NCBI RefSeq assembly: GCF_000002425.4
Contig: NC_037254.1
Span: forward strand, 3,623,797 to 3,687,796
Direction: 5' to 3'
Length of the DNA stretch: 64,000 nucleotides
Origin: Physcomitrium patens
Lineage: Eukaryota > Streptophyta > Bryopsida > Funariales > Funariaceae
In this document: piece after piece, positions 24,302 to 38,000 of the stretch
Layout of the letters: every line of letters starts with the position of its first letter
Numbering within the stretch: the stretch's first letter is position 1
Position numbers and translations under genes: made by a program
Notes under the pieces: generated by a model
What the model was told of the DNA's origin: nothing
The model's input: the letters and a program-made list of their open reading frames with translations, nothing else
The model's database searches: none

Positions 24302-25870
24302 ATGCCCCTGACCGGTTCAGCCGTGGATGTGCTTGGTGTTACGACTTTGGTCCTGGTCCTCCTGCTAGTCTGTGCAGGAATAGGATGTATTGCCTACGTC
24401 CTCTACTTTCGGGCCCGAATTCAGAAAGAACGTCTATCAGCATTACAGGTGCACAACTACGACATGTATACTCATTGATGTTAATTCAAACTTAATTCTA
24501 CCTTAAATTTTATTTTCTTCGCTCAAGAAACGGTTATCACAATCTGGTTTCTATTGGCAAATTCTCTTAGACCCAGACAATGGCAGATCTCGTATGGTAG
24601 CAACTTGGTTTGTAAGTAGTTTCTAACTTCTGTCTTGGAAGTTTTATGCGAATTTGGTGACTACAGTAGGGTATCTAATCACTTTTCGTAAGGTTTTATC
24701 CAGAAGGATGGTCGGAATTAATGCTTATCTGTTACTGTGTACTTCCAGGACTTCAATTCGCTATGGATAGTCCGGATCATTCTCATAGGACTGGCGATTC
24801 TGTGGAGTCTAGTCGAGCTTTTACGCCTCCCTTTACTTCGGCGACCGAATTGGGTCCTACATTCTCTGAGCTTCAAATGGCAGGCCAATCTTTGTCGGTT
24901 ACATATTCTTTCTTCTCTGGGTTTTCTGGAGCCATGCTTCTTCCTTACTGCACTATTCCTTGTACACGGTTCTCTTCGCAAGGCACCATTCACTCCTCGA
25001 AAAGATTGGAACGGCAAAGTTGTCGGTCTTATTCTTCTCTGCTGCCTCCCAGTGTTCCTGCTTCAACTTTTCTTTGTTTTCATTAGCCCAAGGGTTGAAT
25101 TCAAGGGAGGCTCTGGTTATATTCTAGAAAACGAGGGCTATGGTGGTAAAGTCCCGTATTATTTTACCCAAGCATTCGAGAAAGTGATGGTGGATACCCA
25201 AGAGGTTGTTATGTGCCGTTATCCTCTTTGGAGCACTTTGGTTCTAGCTGGTTTTGGTATACTTTACTCTGCTTACTTTCTCCTACTTGGCTGGAGGATG
25301 GTTGGGGTCGTTATCAACAGATACCTACAAAGGAGATTATATAGCCTTCTAGGAGCACTCTTGCTCCTGCTTCCTTTACACGTGATATTCCTTGGGCTGT
25401 CAGTTCTATCGAAACCTACTCGCTTACCATTCGAGTTGCTGAGTTTCTTTGGGTTCATTATGGTGTTGCTTTGCAGCACTATTGGTGAAGGTATCCTTGT
25501 GATCAGGCCCATTGCGGATGCACTTGCGGTTACGTGGGTGGTTTATGCTCCGTCTGAATCAGGCCGGGACACTGATTTTCCTGAAGAAGGTCCAATGTCA
25601 GTTTCCATGTCGATATTTGGTAGTGACGACGACGAAGCCTCATTGGTTGGCAACGCAAGTCTATTTGCTAAATCTCAATCTCGAACTGCCGACGTTCAGG
25701 ACAACGAGTACACCTCTGCAAGGAGTTTCTTAAGGCCGTTAGAACGAACAGGGAGTTTCTCTGAAAACAATGTGACCCCTTTCTTTAATCCAGATTCATC
25801 TGCGCTACCTGGGAAACCATTGATCGCTCATCATCAACCCCAGAACCCCGCATTCTACCCTTTCTTGTAG
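24302..25870 (+). CDS. plant seven-transmembrane protein of unknown function
   Basis: Two coding exons, 24302-24448 (49 aa) and 24749-25870 (373 aa plus stop), join in phase 0 (CAG|GTGCAC to CCAG|GACTTC), giving 422 aa. By eye there are seven hydrophobic segments: about residues 10-36, 54-74, 105-125, 140-161, 209-231, 247-269 and 278-301. The first exon encodes only the N-terminal anchor and a basic cluster (FRARIQKERL). A loop of about 48 residues lies between segments 4 and 5. The cytosolic-looking tail (about 305-422) is Ser- and Asp-rich with GSDDDEAS. It resembles uncharacterised membrane proteins of land plants in overall build, but I cannot name the family with certainty. The seven-segment layout alone does not make it a GPCR. 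It is convergent with the golgin gene downstream. Confidence 0.85.
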
Positions 25871-26951
25871 AGCATGTTGATTCATCATCGAGAGCAGCTT
25901 GTCTGCGCAATGTTGACCCTTCTACAGTAAATGAAAATGTGCTCAAGATTCTCTCATTTTGTTGAGTGGAAGTGTGAACCATGGAACTTTGTGGACAACA
26001 CGTCATATTTCTGAGAAACATGAGGCGTTCATTTGCTTCAGGGTGTTCGTAACTTTCTGTCGAAGTACAGCAGGTTTTAGGGTTTAGGGTAGCTACATTT
26101 CGGCTTGTGTCTGAGCAGGGCTGTTTCACTGTGTGTTATAATCCACAAACATTGCCATAAAACGTATTTCACTAGTTTGCATTCGGTGGCCAGTCAGTGA
26201 ATTTGGGTGGAAGTAACTTCACAATGAGTAAAAACAATGTACCAACGAAACTGAAACATATTGAGATTGGATGTCGGGTAGGTAAATATATCCTGATGGC
26301 AGTAACTCATTGAAAGGTAGCGTTGAGGGAGAGAAGTTTGTGATGTGTTAACAACAAAACCAGGTCCTCAAGGTGATATATACTAGTCATAAGCTGTCAT
26401 GTGCTGTCATCTACTGTTTTAAGAAGGCTGCTCGAATCTCCAGGTGGAAGTTAGCAAAAGATTCTGAGATTCGCAGATGAGGATTTGGAAAAGCTTCCCA
26501 GATTTCCCAACATTCTTGTTCATCTGGGTGATCAACATTCTGTCATCGGCTAGAAGGTTGCAACGATCAATTCCTACCCTGAACAACTGCTTCACAGGCG
26601 AAGAGTAGTGGTAAATCGGCAGAACATGTTAGGTGTAGTAGTGAAATTAACTGTTGCTATTGGAATGGTGTGAAGTGTAGCTCGTGGAGATTTTAGGATT
26701 TGAATTATTGCGTTTTGCACAAATGAGGGAGTAATATCTATCTGCTCCAGACCCCAATTAATACCGAAATTGGAGATTGATTGCGTGGTATGTCTTATTG
26801 AAAAGAAGCCAAGTAAACATTATAGATTATGTCAAAGGCTATCAGCTATTTGATCGAGATATCTCTACATACAAAACTATACAGAATGTGATGGATTATC
26901 TTTTGACAATTAGAGAAAACCAAAAGCACCACCCAAAGAGAGCTAGAGTAA
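25871..26951. other. convergent intergenic region after the seven-TM gene
   Basis: This should contain the 3' UTRs of the seven-TM gene (+) and golgin gene (-). A short TTTAGGGTTTAGGGT telomere-like motif occurs near 26077-26092. Open frames here (25785-26129 minus, 26777-26983 plus) have no recognisable content. Confidence 0.5.
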
Positions 26952-29900
26952 TCACTGATTTAAAGCTGTGGAGTTCAACGTGAGTGTCAAGCTATCCAAT
27001 GCGTTCACACCAGCTTGAACACTAGTCTCGGATGTTGCTCCAGAGCCACCAGATCGCGTGTGCATGAAAAGAATGAAGAGGAACCAAGAATGCAGAAGGA
27101 AAATGTAAAGCAAAGCAAGAGCGCGAGCAGAACCACTGGTTCGCAGAATTCTGGCGCCCCCTAGGAAGACAGAGTCCACCTGTCGTGCTAAATGCATCCA
27201 TGGATGGGACCCCGGTGGCTGGTTGAGAATCATGTCCGGATCTGTACCCATAAAAGAGTATTTATCCTTGGAGCTGTAAGGTTTGCTTAATCCATACTCG
27301 AGGTCATCATCACATGAGGACCAATCTGTTGCGACGTTGGCACCTTTGCTGCGCTTTGATGCTCTTGATTGTGTCGCTGATTTTTCCATTCTCAAGGTAT
27401 TTGAGATAGCCTGCATGCATGATTTAGTTAGATTGCTGTATGAGAAGCGTATTTGCTTCAACTAGTTCAAAATGAAGCTTATAAATGACATCTTCAACAG
27501 AACATGAAATTTGGAAACATCAACAGCGAAGGTGAGCAGCGGTTGAACAGATCATTTTACGTTGTTAAAAACCAACAATAAATGGATGAAGTATAAAATA
27601 CTAAAATAGCTCATACTTAAGCTACTGATAGTTTTATTTACCTCAAGTCTGAAATGAAGGGTGGCTTTCTCAGTAGATAAAGCTTCTACCTGCAAACAAT
27701 TATGACATAAATTGCTAACACTAGTTACATATCTGTAGTTACATCCGACTTCAAAGCCAACATGGCCAACGACTTAAACCTCCATTCTAACTCTAGTTGC
27801 AACTCCATAGAACCGTTTCCATGAAGTTGAAAATATTTTCAGGATAAAATGTTACGAAATACACGAACTTTTGACATTTGATTATGGTTCTGAACTAAAC
27901 ACACATCCTGAGCTTGTCTTTTACCTGAGACTGCTTCTGAATAAGGTGGTCCGTGAGCTGATTTAGTCGTGTCTCCAGCTCCAGTTCCATGACAGAAGGT
28001 GTGTAATGTGCATCTCTTGCTATGAAGATTTTTTCTTCAAGCTGCTTAGCCTGTTGAACATATTTCACAATTACCAATGACGCGTTTATACAGTTCTTCA
28101 CGCAAAACAAAAACCACATTAAGAGACCTGAAAGAAACCTGTTGACAAAGGCTTGTACATGTACCGGTATGGAAAAGGAAGTAACCACATAACAACTGAG
28201 CAAGTTTATTAGTCTATGCTGCCCACACCTTATTTTGGTACTGCTCAAGTCTGGCAGTTAGCGTTGCATAATGCTCTTCAGCTACTTCACGTTCAATTTT
28301 GGTATCATGTAGTTCCTACGACCATCAATGCAGAGAAAACACCTTAATTTTAAGATAAAAGCATCAAAACTATGACCTGAAGATGTCCAGAATTTTCAGT
28401 ATTATTTTTATATACTTGTATCTTATATTTTATAGCTTTTTGAGATGTCATTCACTATGAATTTAGTATGGATTAGCACTAGTTAAATATCCTAAAGAAT
28501 GATACCCAGGAAGTGCTATGTACTCTTAACAGTACATGTGAAGTACATAAAGTCAGTTCATCCTACCGTCTACGTCGCAATCGTCTCAATATGGTCATGA
28601 GCAAACTACGTCACAACTGTTCAAGTTGTGAAAAAAATGTAGCACTATCGAGACAAGAACTCAAAAATCATGCACGACTTCAGCTGACGAGCTTCTAGTC
28701 TAAAGCTCGAACCGATTGAATAGTAAGAATATACTGAGATAATTACCTGGGATTGAGAGGGGGGTGAAAGTCGATATTCAAGAAGTAAGATCTTCCGCTG
28801 CAGATCTGCAGAAGAGCCGAGAAAAACCAATAATCTATTTAAATCCAGTATCAAGCCATACACAAATTCAAAGAGACCGATTAGGGCCCAAATGAAAAGC
28901 TGTTTCAGTGCTGGATACCAAACCAGGTTTCCCTGATAACTTAATTTAGCGTATCGTGACTACAAGAGACATTAAATCTACAAGACTGGCCGTTGAATAG
29001 TTGCGCTCGATACATCAGCGTTTCATAACATGAATCTGAACATCTGGAATTTAATAGGCCTAAATGGTTACCAGATTGTACGATCTCCCTGGCTTCCACC
29101 TTGCTACGTGCCAATGCCACTCTTGCACTCTGTACTTTCAAACATTAAATCATTAAGTCTGAAAGTCTTACAAAAATACGCAGCAGGTCTTCAGTCGCAA
29201 AATAAACCAGGTTAGACAGCAAAACACAACACAAGTGAACTATTCAAATACAAGTACATCTTGATGGAAGTGATATTGTAATGGGCATGAATGTCGAGAG
29301 TTAAAAGCGTACCTCATCTTCCAGATTCCTTTCTGCAGCAGCAAGGGCTTTTGCCAACTCCTGGTTCTTGGCCTGAGACCAAAGCCGGGCGGCTTAGTAG
29401 AGATTATTACTGATTAACAATTGGATCCCAAAGAAAAAAAAGAACAAAAGTGACAAATCATAAAAGAATGTAAAAGACTTCCATAGTTAGTGATTTCAGT
29501 TGAAGGAAAAAGCCACCAAAACTATCCAGTGCCAAAGACATTACACAGCAACTGGTCTCAAATTTCTACAACATACGCTGAAATGATTTGCAAGTGAAAT
29601 AAAACCGCAAACTACAACCATCATGCAGCCTGCAACAAAGTGATTAGCGAATATGGAAATCAACCTCAAGTTGAGCTTCTCGAGCAAGTCCTTCACGACG
29701 TGTAACTGCATGACGTTGTCTTTCAACCTCCACTGCTTCAGATACCTCCTTCATGGTAAGGTTGAGCTCCTCTGCCTAAATAAATATCCAGGAATATAAG
29801 CATTTATAGAGTAGAAAACTTCACCTATTTACATTATGTAAACCAATTGATCTTAAATGGAACTCCGATACAAGAACAATGTGGCCTCTTCGGAATCCCA

Positions 29901-32900
29901 TCACATCCTACATTAAATCCGGTGAGTTAGCTCCAAGCTTAGCTTTCCACAATGAACTTACCTCTTTGACCTGACGTTCTTCCCACTCAGCAAGAAGTTT
30001 TTCTAAATCCTCCTTTTCCTGCTCCAACTGGGCAACCAACTCCTCACGGTGTCTTATAGCTGCCCTAGCAGCCTCAGCAGCAGCCGCCTTTGCAGCACGC
30101 CGCTCTGCTAGTTCCTTTCTCCTCTCTCTCCTGCGTCTCACTCTCTCTTCATATTCTGGAAAAACCCAATTAGACAGACCCTGTAAGCATATTGTTTAAT
30201 GGCTACAAACACAATAGAATGTGCTATGCGTCCGAAGAGGAATATAAATATCAGGAAATCCGCAGTATAGAAAATGTCAGCAGAACATCTGTCACATTCT
30301 AAATTCTGTACAACTCTGAACTCATACTCAGGACGAAGAACATATAGAGTTGGCAAAATCTACTAATGTTAACATTAGGTGTCCACTGTATGAAGCAGCA
30401 TGAGTAAGGGACTTCGGTAATGGGAAAATAGCAGCACCTGAATCTGATTCACTACCACTTCCGCTTCGACTCTGCTCTTCACTTCCAGATAAACTAGAAT
30501 CGCCTGAACTTTCACCACTTGCTTCGTCAACATCTGAATAAAAATATCCTGTCAGTGTCTAGAAAGAAGGCCACAAAGAAGAAACATACAGCCTCTTTTT
30601 AATCGACAGTCCCATCACCCACGACCAGAGTTGAGGATGAGAATGACATAATTCGGTGTCAAAAGCATTCTAGATACAGGATGGGCAATACAAATCAGCC
30701 ACAGGCGAGACAGAATGTGCTATTGTTAATGCCACCAATTCACCACATGATCATCTCGTAATACATCACCGTAAGTTCAACATTGCAGAGGTAAGGATTG
30801 ATTTGATAAAACTGAAATACTAGTATCTGACCTTGAACGTTCTGATCAACATATATCGGAACTTTGATTTCCTCATCGTTGCCGCGTTTGTCAAGAGGAT
30901 GCTCCTGGTCACCGCCGCTCTGGCGAATGTTATTTCCAGCCTCAATTCCGACTCCGTGATTTTCTTTCTCATCAGTGGGAGGGACATCATCACTGTTTAT
31001 TAGAGTTGAATGATCCCCACTCTTAATCTCGTCAACAAGGACTGGAGATTGTCGTGGCGAGATCAAAATTGAGTCAGGGACGATCTCAACAACATTGTCT
31101 CTTCCACTTTCTTCCAGGATTGTCTCCTTGGAATTCTTTGCATCTTCGGGCATAGAAAGTTCTAATTCAGTAAATTCTCCATCTTCGTAAGTGGGCTGAA
31201 CAAATGGATCTACGACAATGTCCGCCTTACTAGTATGAGAGAACGTATCCTTAAGTAATTCATTCGGGTCATTTTCAACAGTCCCTTCAACGAACTGTGC
31301 ACTGTATTCAAGTCTCCAAGGTACATTATCTTCCTGAAAAAACATTAGAATTATTAAAGCCAATGCTCATAAGCAACAGAACAGAAGCTGAATAACATTA
31401 AATAGGACGGCAATACAACAAGTAACTCAAAGAGCTTGGCGCAGGACTCGTCAGACTTGCATAGAAGGAAAACCAACAAACTATTGTCTCACCTCCTGGT
31501 GATTGTTTGCATTTCGGTGCACATCTGAAGCTCTGGCTTCCGTTACAAATTTACTCGGGCCTTTAGTCCGAGAAGTTTGCACAGAAGAAGGCTTAGAGGG
31601 CCCTGCCCCACCAAGGCTCATATCAGAAATTGGCGTGGATTCATTAGCCTGATACGAATTTGCGAACAATTTTCCCGCTGGAATGCGAAAAGCGAATACT
31701 GACATTATTCACTCGATCATTTTGCTAAATCCACGAGCAAATTTAACAATGGCATAAATAATAATAATAATAACAATTCATCTGACAATATGAAGTGTAA
31801 CCAAGAGACGGCTGTCGTATACCCAAAAGCTTATGATAATTAATCACCTGTGTGAAAAGCTCGTTGCGACCCGCCCCTGGAAGCACTTTGAGAGCCCCCA
31901 AAGTCGGTGCTACCCACGCTACTAGAAGATTTTGATGCGGGAAGAGCTGGGGAGAGGTCATTGGATCCCAACAGCTCTGTCCAATCGTGCTTGCCAAAGT
32001 CATCCTGCTTTGATGGCCGAGGAACATCCTCACTATTCCTTGTTCCAATAGGTGGCTGATTACGTATGGAGGGTCGGTACTTCCCATTTCCTAAATTTAA
32101 AGAAGTTTAAAGGAGCGTGAGTACAAGAAACCAATGGTATACCTAGTACGAGCCGAAAACAACGTTCAGCTGATTACGAAATACCTGCATGGGAAGGTAG
32201 ATTCAAGGTCTCAGGTCTTGAAGAATTTGCATCCTGTTGGTCGTTGTTTGCACGACGACCGACTCTCAATACTTCTGGACTAAGAAAGCTGGTGAGATCC
32301 TTATCAGAATTTTGAAGTTGTTCCTTTGTTATTGCTGCTTGTTGGTCAATCTGTGAAAGGCCACAGACCATATTTCAAACACTGCTACGAAGGCATCGGA
32401 AGTTCAATACTAAAACGGTCAACACAGACCACAGCCAGCGGCACTTGATTTGTAAGGAAACAGTCATCAAGGCAAATGAAATTTGCTCCTCCAGAGCGCA
32501 ATGCTACAATTCAGCTAGAAAAACATGGAGGCAGTTCCTGAAGGAACACATAATTACAGGACCTCGTGTGTATGTATGCTTCAGATCCGTAACACAACAG
32601 CACTTACGAATCGAGAGAAATTACAATGTACACCAGCCCCCAAATAAGTTCCTCACACACCGGATCGGACAAGGGTTACCCAGACCTCCGTAAGCGCCTG
32701 AAACTATTGAATGCTACCCTCACTGTTCACTCTATCCAACCAAAATCTTCATGCGAAGAGGCAAAAATCATCAATGCGATTCCGCCACATAAAGCAATGT
32801 CTTTAGAAAAGCCCGAAACAACACGAAATGCTTCTGACTTCACAACCCAATACCAGCAACACGTAAGATTTCGCAAATACAAAATGCCATGGTAACAAAC

Positions 32901-33141
32901 TTCAAAAACCTAAACAACACCAACACGAGGCTCGGGAACAGAATCGAAACTAGAACAATTCCCGACTTCTAACCCTCATACAAAACGCAGTGCTGTAAGA
33001 TCAATTCAGGATTCTCGGATGCAATCCCCTCAAATACAACCCCGAATTGCAGGACGAGAGAGAGCGTCTGTGAGAATGAGACCCCACCTGCTGGAGGAGT
33101 TGCTCAGCGGCTTTGAGACGCGAGGAAAGCCAGCCAGCCAT
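26952..33141 (-). CDS. GC2: golgin candidate 2, Golgi coiled-coil tether with C-terminal membrane anchor
   Basis: Golgin candidate 2 is a plant Golgi-localised coiled-coil protein of the golgin-84 type. Fifteen exons on the minus strand: 33141-33088, 32350-32185, 32090-31848, 31677-31493, 31333-30832, 30533-30438, 30155-29962, 29775-29665, 29372-29313, 29129-29072, 28805-28747, 28315-28229, 28050-27925, 27689-27642, 27410-26952. They sum to 2448 bases, 815 aa. The N-terminus MAGWLSSRLKAAEQLLQQ continues IDQQAA, as in Arabidopsis GC2. DWTELL is at 109-114. A disordered acidic region follows, then an Arg/Glu/Ala-rich start of the coiled coil from about 420 (RRRRERRKELAERRAAKAAA) to about 665. 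Near its end is the family signature LNQLTDHLIQKQSQVEALS. A single membrane segment at about 758-780 and a short lumenal tail ending NSTALNQ complete it. The protein is longer than Arabidopsis GC2 (about 670 aa as I recall), mainly in the N-terminal disordered part. Confidence 0.95.
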
Positions 33142-34593
33142 GGCGCAAATTGGACCTCGGGTGTGGGATCGACCCTTGGTAATGGAAAAGAGCTCACATT
33201 TGAATCTCACACTTGAATCTGCGACAACAGTTTGTTGCTTCTCGACGATGAATCTATGATCTTCGCGAACTTTGCAACCCTCGCTCGCTCGCTGGGGAAT
33301 GAGACTGCGGCGGAGTGAGAGCAGCAATCCCTTTACACCCCCCCCCCCCACAGCGTATTTTCACTCGTTCATTCATCCACTTCTCATTCGTTCGTATTTC
33401 ATTTCGTTACTGGATGAACGGTTTTCTCTCTGTCATTCTTCATTCATCCTCTTTCATTCTGTGGAGCTTTCGAGGATGCTTCTTTTGGTTTAATTTAGGA
33501 TCATTTTTACGATTGAAAAAATCGTATTTTCATTTTGGAGCGTGAAGGTTTGGAACCTCTAATTCTCATATAATTTTTTTGGATTAATTTTTTTAAAAAT
33601 AAAATAAAAGACAAAGTTTTGATGATGATTTTATTATTAGGTTTTTATTGAATGAAGGTGTGTTGGTTTTCAATCCGTTTTTTATTTATAATTTTATCTG
33701 TGGTTTTGGTGAAAATTCTTTTTGATGATGGATGGATATAAGAAGTTGTGACGTGTTTAAGAATTGGTAGATTTAAACAATGTAATTTTTTTTAAAACCA
33801 TTTAGAATTTTGAAATTCCTTAGATCAAATTTCTTTTTTATGTTGTCGAAGTGTTTCATTTATTTATTTTTTCCTCTAAAATATATTTCTGAAATTTTCT
33901 TGAATAGTCGACAATGTGGTGGTGACATTGTTTTGTGTTCATTTTAATGTTTATTATAATTTATATGTTACAAAAGACAATAGAAAACAAACAAACAAAA
34001 AAAATAAAGAGTTTAATGAATTGATGTAAAAAGATTTCATTAACAATTTCTGTAATATATATTACAATCTATATCATGGAAAATCTGACGAAAAAATAAA
34101 GTTTCCTAAAGTTTTTTTAAAGTACGCTTTTGTTTTCATAAACAAGTATAACAATTTTTCTCTAAATATATATCTAAATATGAACACACACCACTATTTA
34201 AACATAATTAAGCAATGAGATATCGAAGTAGTTTATTTTAAAAATATTTAGGTCCCAGAGAATTCAAATACCTCTTATGCTTTCACTTTTAAAATATCAT
34301 TTCATAAAATATTCCATTCTCAAGAAACCAAAATGAATATATAAGTATGTTTGAATGTATGCACTTTCTTTTACATTTACATATATTTTGATGATTACCT
34401 TTGAAATTCTTTTGGTGTTGATGTAATTCATCTTACAAATTTAACAATAAAAGAAAAATTATAACAATATATAGAACTCTATTGTATATTTATGTAATTT
34501 CGTCTCCATGATCTCATTCATGTTTCTATAGTTGCTATTCTTGCTTGTACATCTAAAATCGACATTCTCAATTATTTCCAAAACTGTTCCAAG

Positions 34594-34624
<31 letters not shown>

Positions 34625-35098
34625 CCTTCAAATGCTTCAAATCCCAACATGAGATAAAATGTAGCAATATAAAATTTAGCCGCAAATCACAATTATACTG
34701 CCATCATGGTAACAGCTACTATGAGCTAATTCCCAGTTTCATGTTCATGTGAACTTGCATCTAACCAACCGTATTCCTACCCAAGCATGTTCATCAATAA
34801 ACAATATTAACAAAGGGATTCATGTAGCTTTATGGAAAAAGGAATAGTTGATTAGACAAGCCATGAGCATTGACTATAGGTTCATTCTCAAGACCTTTAT
34901 TCAAATCTGCACTTCTCCACACAAGGACATAAAATGAAGTGTGCTTTTCTGGTGTCTGAACCAAGTTACTGCAAACTAATTTTGTCATTCTAATGCCAGC
35001 AATGGAGGGGACAATGAAGGCTCAATCAATAGTATTTTCAACTGTCAGGACTAGTGTTTTAATGTAACAAATTGAAGCTGTCAGTAAACATGAATCAT
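33142..35098. other. golgin promoter side and AT-rich spacer; 3' flank of the RNF213-like gene
   Basis: About 33142-33550 is GC-balanced and likely holds the GC2 promoter and 5' UTR; a C12 run lies at 33338-33349. The remainder is AT-rich with an (AT)n tract at about 34600-34623. The last few hundred bases before 35099 should hold the 3' UTR of the RNF213-like gene. No other gene is seen. Confidence 0.5.
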
Positions 35099-38000
35099 TT
35101 ACAGGAGAACCGGCTGTGGTAGTGTACATGTGGGCTCCCAAGAGACCCCTCCGAGCTTCGTGTAATGATCCTTCCAAACCTGCACTGTACAAAACTGGGT
35201 ACCTTTGAGTTATGGAATCAAACCACCTTCTTCAGCAAGGCTCCAGCAGCAGATGGGTCCAAGGCAAAGTTTTAAGCTGTCATGTGGCGTTTCTTACATT
35301 CACCATCTGCATGATCACGAGCGACCGTCAGAAGCACACAAGTGCACATGTGAATCGGGTGATAAGAGCAAGACTTGCCCGTCAAATACAATTGAAGGCC
35401 AGCAAAGAAACAGGGATTAAACATACCTTGGAGAGGTACAAGAATGTAGCGTGTGAGTGCTTCACAAGAAGGCTAGGTGGGAAGACGTCATCCACAACAT
35501 CCACGTCAACCTCAGGCCACTTCATCAGTCTAGGATCAGTGATATATATTGAAAGAGGGACGTCCGGATTCAGCTGATCGCCAATCAAGTGGCGAAGCAT
35601 GAAGCGCCTGAGAATGCCGAAGAACAGTTCTGCAGAGATTTTGGGTTCCTCTGCATCTGAAGATTGTGTAGGATGTAGCCACGATCTTTTCAACTCCACA
35701 GATGAGTTCAGCTCTTCCTCTAAGTCCGGTGATAGGGGTGTCCGATAACGGAGGTTGACTAGAGCTTGAATATCAACACCAGCGAGGTCCTCTAAACCTT
35801 CGTACAAGCTTACAACATGTTGGAGCTCAACCATTTTAAGTGTATGCATTTGAATGAGATGAAAAGCTTGGTCCCCAAGCCACCGCCGGCAATAGCTCTC
35901 GAGCTTTTCAACAGGATCACCCCCTGTTCGTCGAAGAAAACCGAGGCAAACGTCGAGTATTACTAAGCATTGTCCTGCCCCCACGCCGTCATGCTCAATC
36001 TCATTCTGTATTTGGAGGAGAATCTCGGGTCCGAGTACAATCTGCGGTATAAGATTCCCGACATCCGATAGAATTGTCATGTGCTTGTGGAACGCCTCGA
36101 ACTTGTATACGAACGGCTCCCATGCCTTCACAAATGCAGCCATTGAATTGACAAGTGGTTACAAGAGCCTCCCTCACTGACTGCTACGTTGATTACATGC
36201 TAATCATCTTTTAAATGCATTCACTGAAGTGTGATACTCTACAGCGCTTATTTTAAGGGCTTGTTGAATGAATCATGCTGAAACTCATGGTCAAAACACG
36301 AGGAAGGACTTACCTCAAGACGTGGTTTCTGATCTACAAGCTGATGTTGTAGCTTTTCCGCGATGGAGTGATAGTCATAGATAGGATTTTGGCCTCGGCT
36401 GTACTGAAGGTTGGCCATTGCTGTCTGACATACAATGCTCTGTAGCCAATGCTCGTCATAAAAGACAACCTCCTCTGCCTGTGGATAAATGAAGGTGATT
36501 GTTACATCATCAATACGGCTAACTGAACTTCCGATTTTCTTGTGATATTTCTTTTGTGGTGTTTGTCACGACAACACTTCATCTGATTGTGCCCTCAGTG
36601 TAACATTGAGATTAAAGTAAATGATCTAAATGGAGTCTTACATCATATTCAACAATCCAGGAAAAAGGGATAGTTCTTATCTCAGAACGTTAATGTTTCA
36701 AACAGATCCATGCCATTCGTGAAAGATGCTTTTAAAAGGCTATATAAGAACTTTTCAACAAAACAAACAAGGATTTCTTTGATAAAATCGATTGTGAGCC
36801 AACCTTACACATCTGAACTCGCAGAGAACGATGACTGCTCTCATCAGTGATTGCCTGGTTGGGCAGAACCAATGCCATGACTTCATCCAGGAACCTATTT
36901 TGTATCGCTCTAAGGTAATCCAGGATTGCTGCCAGGTATATTCCGAGATCCCGCGGCTCCACCAAACAGAAGCCAACACTAGAATCCAAATTCATGACAG
37001 GAATGCCTTGCTTAAATTGCGTGCACTCGAATGCTTCTACTTTGAATCGCATCACATTCCACGCTCTTGCAAATTCCGGAAAATACTTCCGAATATGCCT
37101 GCACATATCGAGTAAAAGGTCAATGACTGCTGGACCCTAAGAAGACATGTTACGGAACGGGAAAATTGACATTCGAGAACAGAACATGCACATCCTTGGC
37201 GCAGTAAGAGATATAAAGTCCTTTCGTGTGTCAGATATGATTCAAGTGAAAACTTAGTAAAAAACTGAAAAAATTCGACTTACTGGTCATTGTCACCGAG
37301 ACCAGATAAATATTGGCCAATAGAGATAGATGATGCCTCAGGACGGGTAATTTTGGACCAAAGTTGCTCATTGACAGCTTTGGTGAAAGGCAGAAGACCC
37401 AGGAGTTGCTTCATTTCGCTCAATCTACTCATGTGGGCGAAGAATCGTTGAATGATGGGATATTTTATTTGTCTTGCTTCATCTTGCAAGTACATCGCCT
37501 CGAAGTTCTTCAAATCCGGCAGGGTAATGGTTCGCGCAAAATAAGTTGTTGCAACTGGAAGCGGAGGAACACGGCGCTCTTCTAACAGTTCTGCCAATTC
37601 ATGCTTACCCCGATGTTTTCCAACATACTCCGCTGCTGCCTGATGCGCATTGTCTACTAACAGCGTTTTCACTATACGATCAAATTTCGTTTCCCATAAA
37701 TTTCGTTTCTCTGGAGTTGATAAACTTTCATGTGATATATCAACTGAAAGCGCCATAGATGCCACAACACTATGCATGAATTGACATGTCACTCCATGAT
37801 TGCAATTTAGAAGCTTGCCAAGCATCGCCAGGTCTTCTTCTATCATTTTTTCCATCTCTTTGAGCACAGATGACTCGGCCACGCTAAGTGCTGCTGCCAA
37901 CTTGCTCGCATTCCGTCCCATGTACAAACCTAGCAAGAGGCAGTAATTTACGACGATTCGAAGGGTGCGATAAGACTTCATCTCAAGTCTCCGAACTGTG

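Noticed and set aside
26069-26092. TTTAGGG telomere-like repeats
   Set aside because: Only about two imperfect units in a 3' flank; not an interstitial telomere array.
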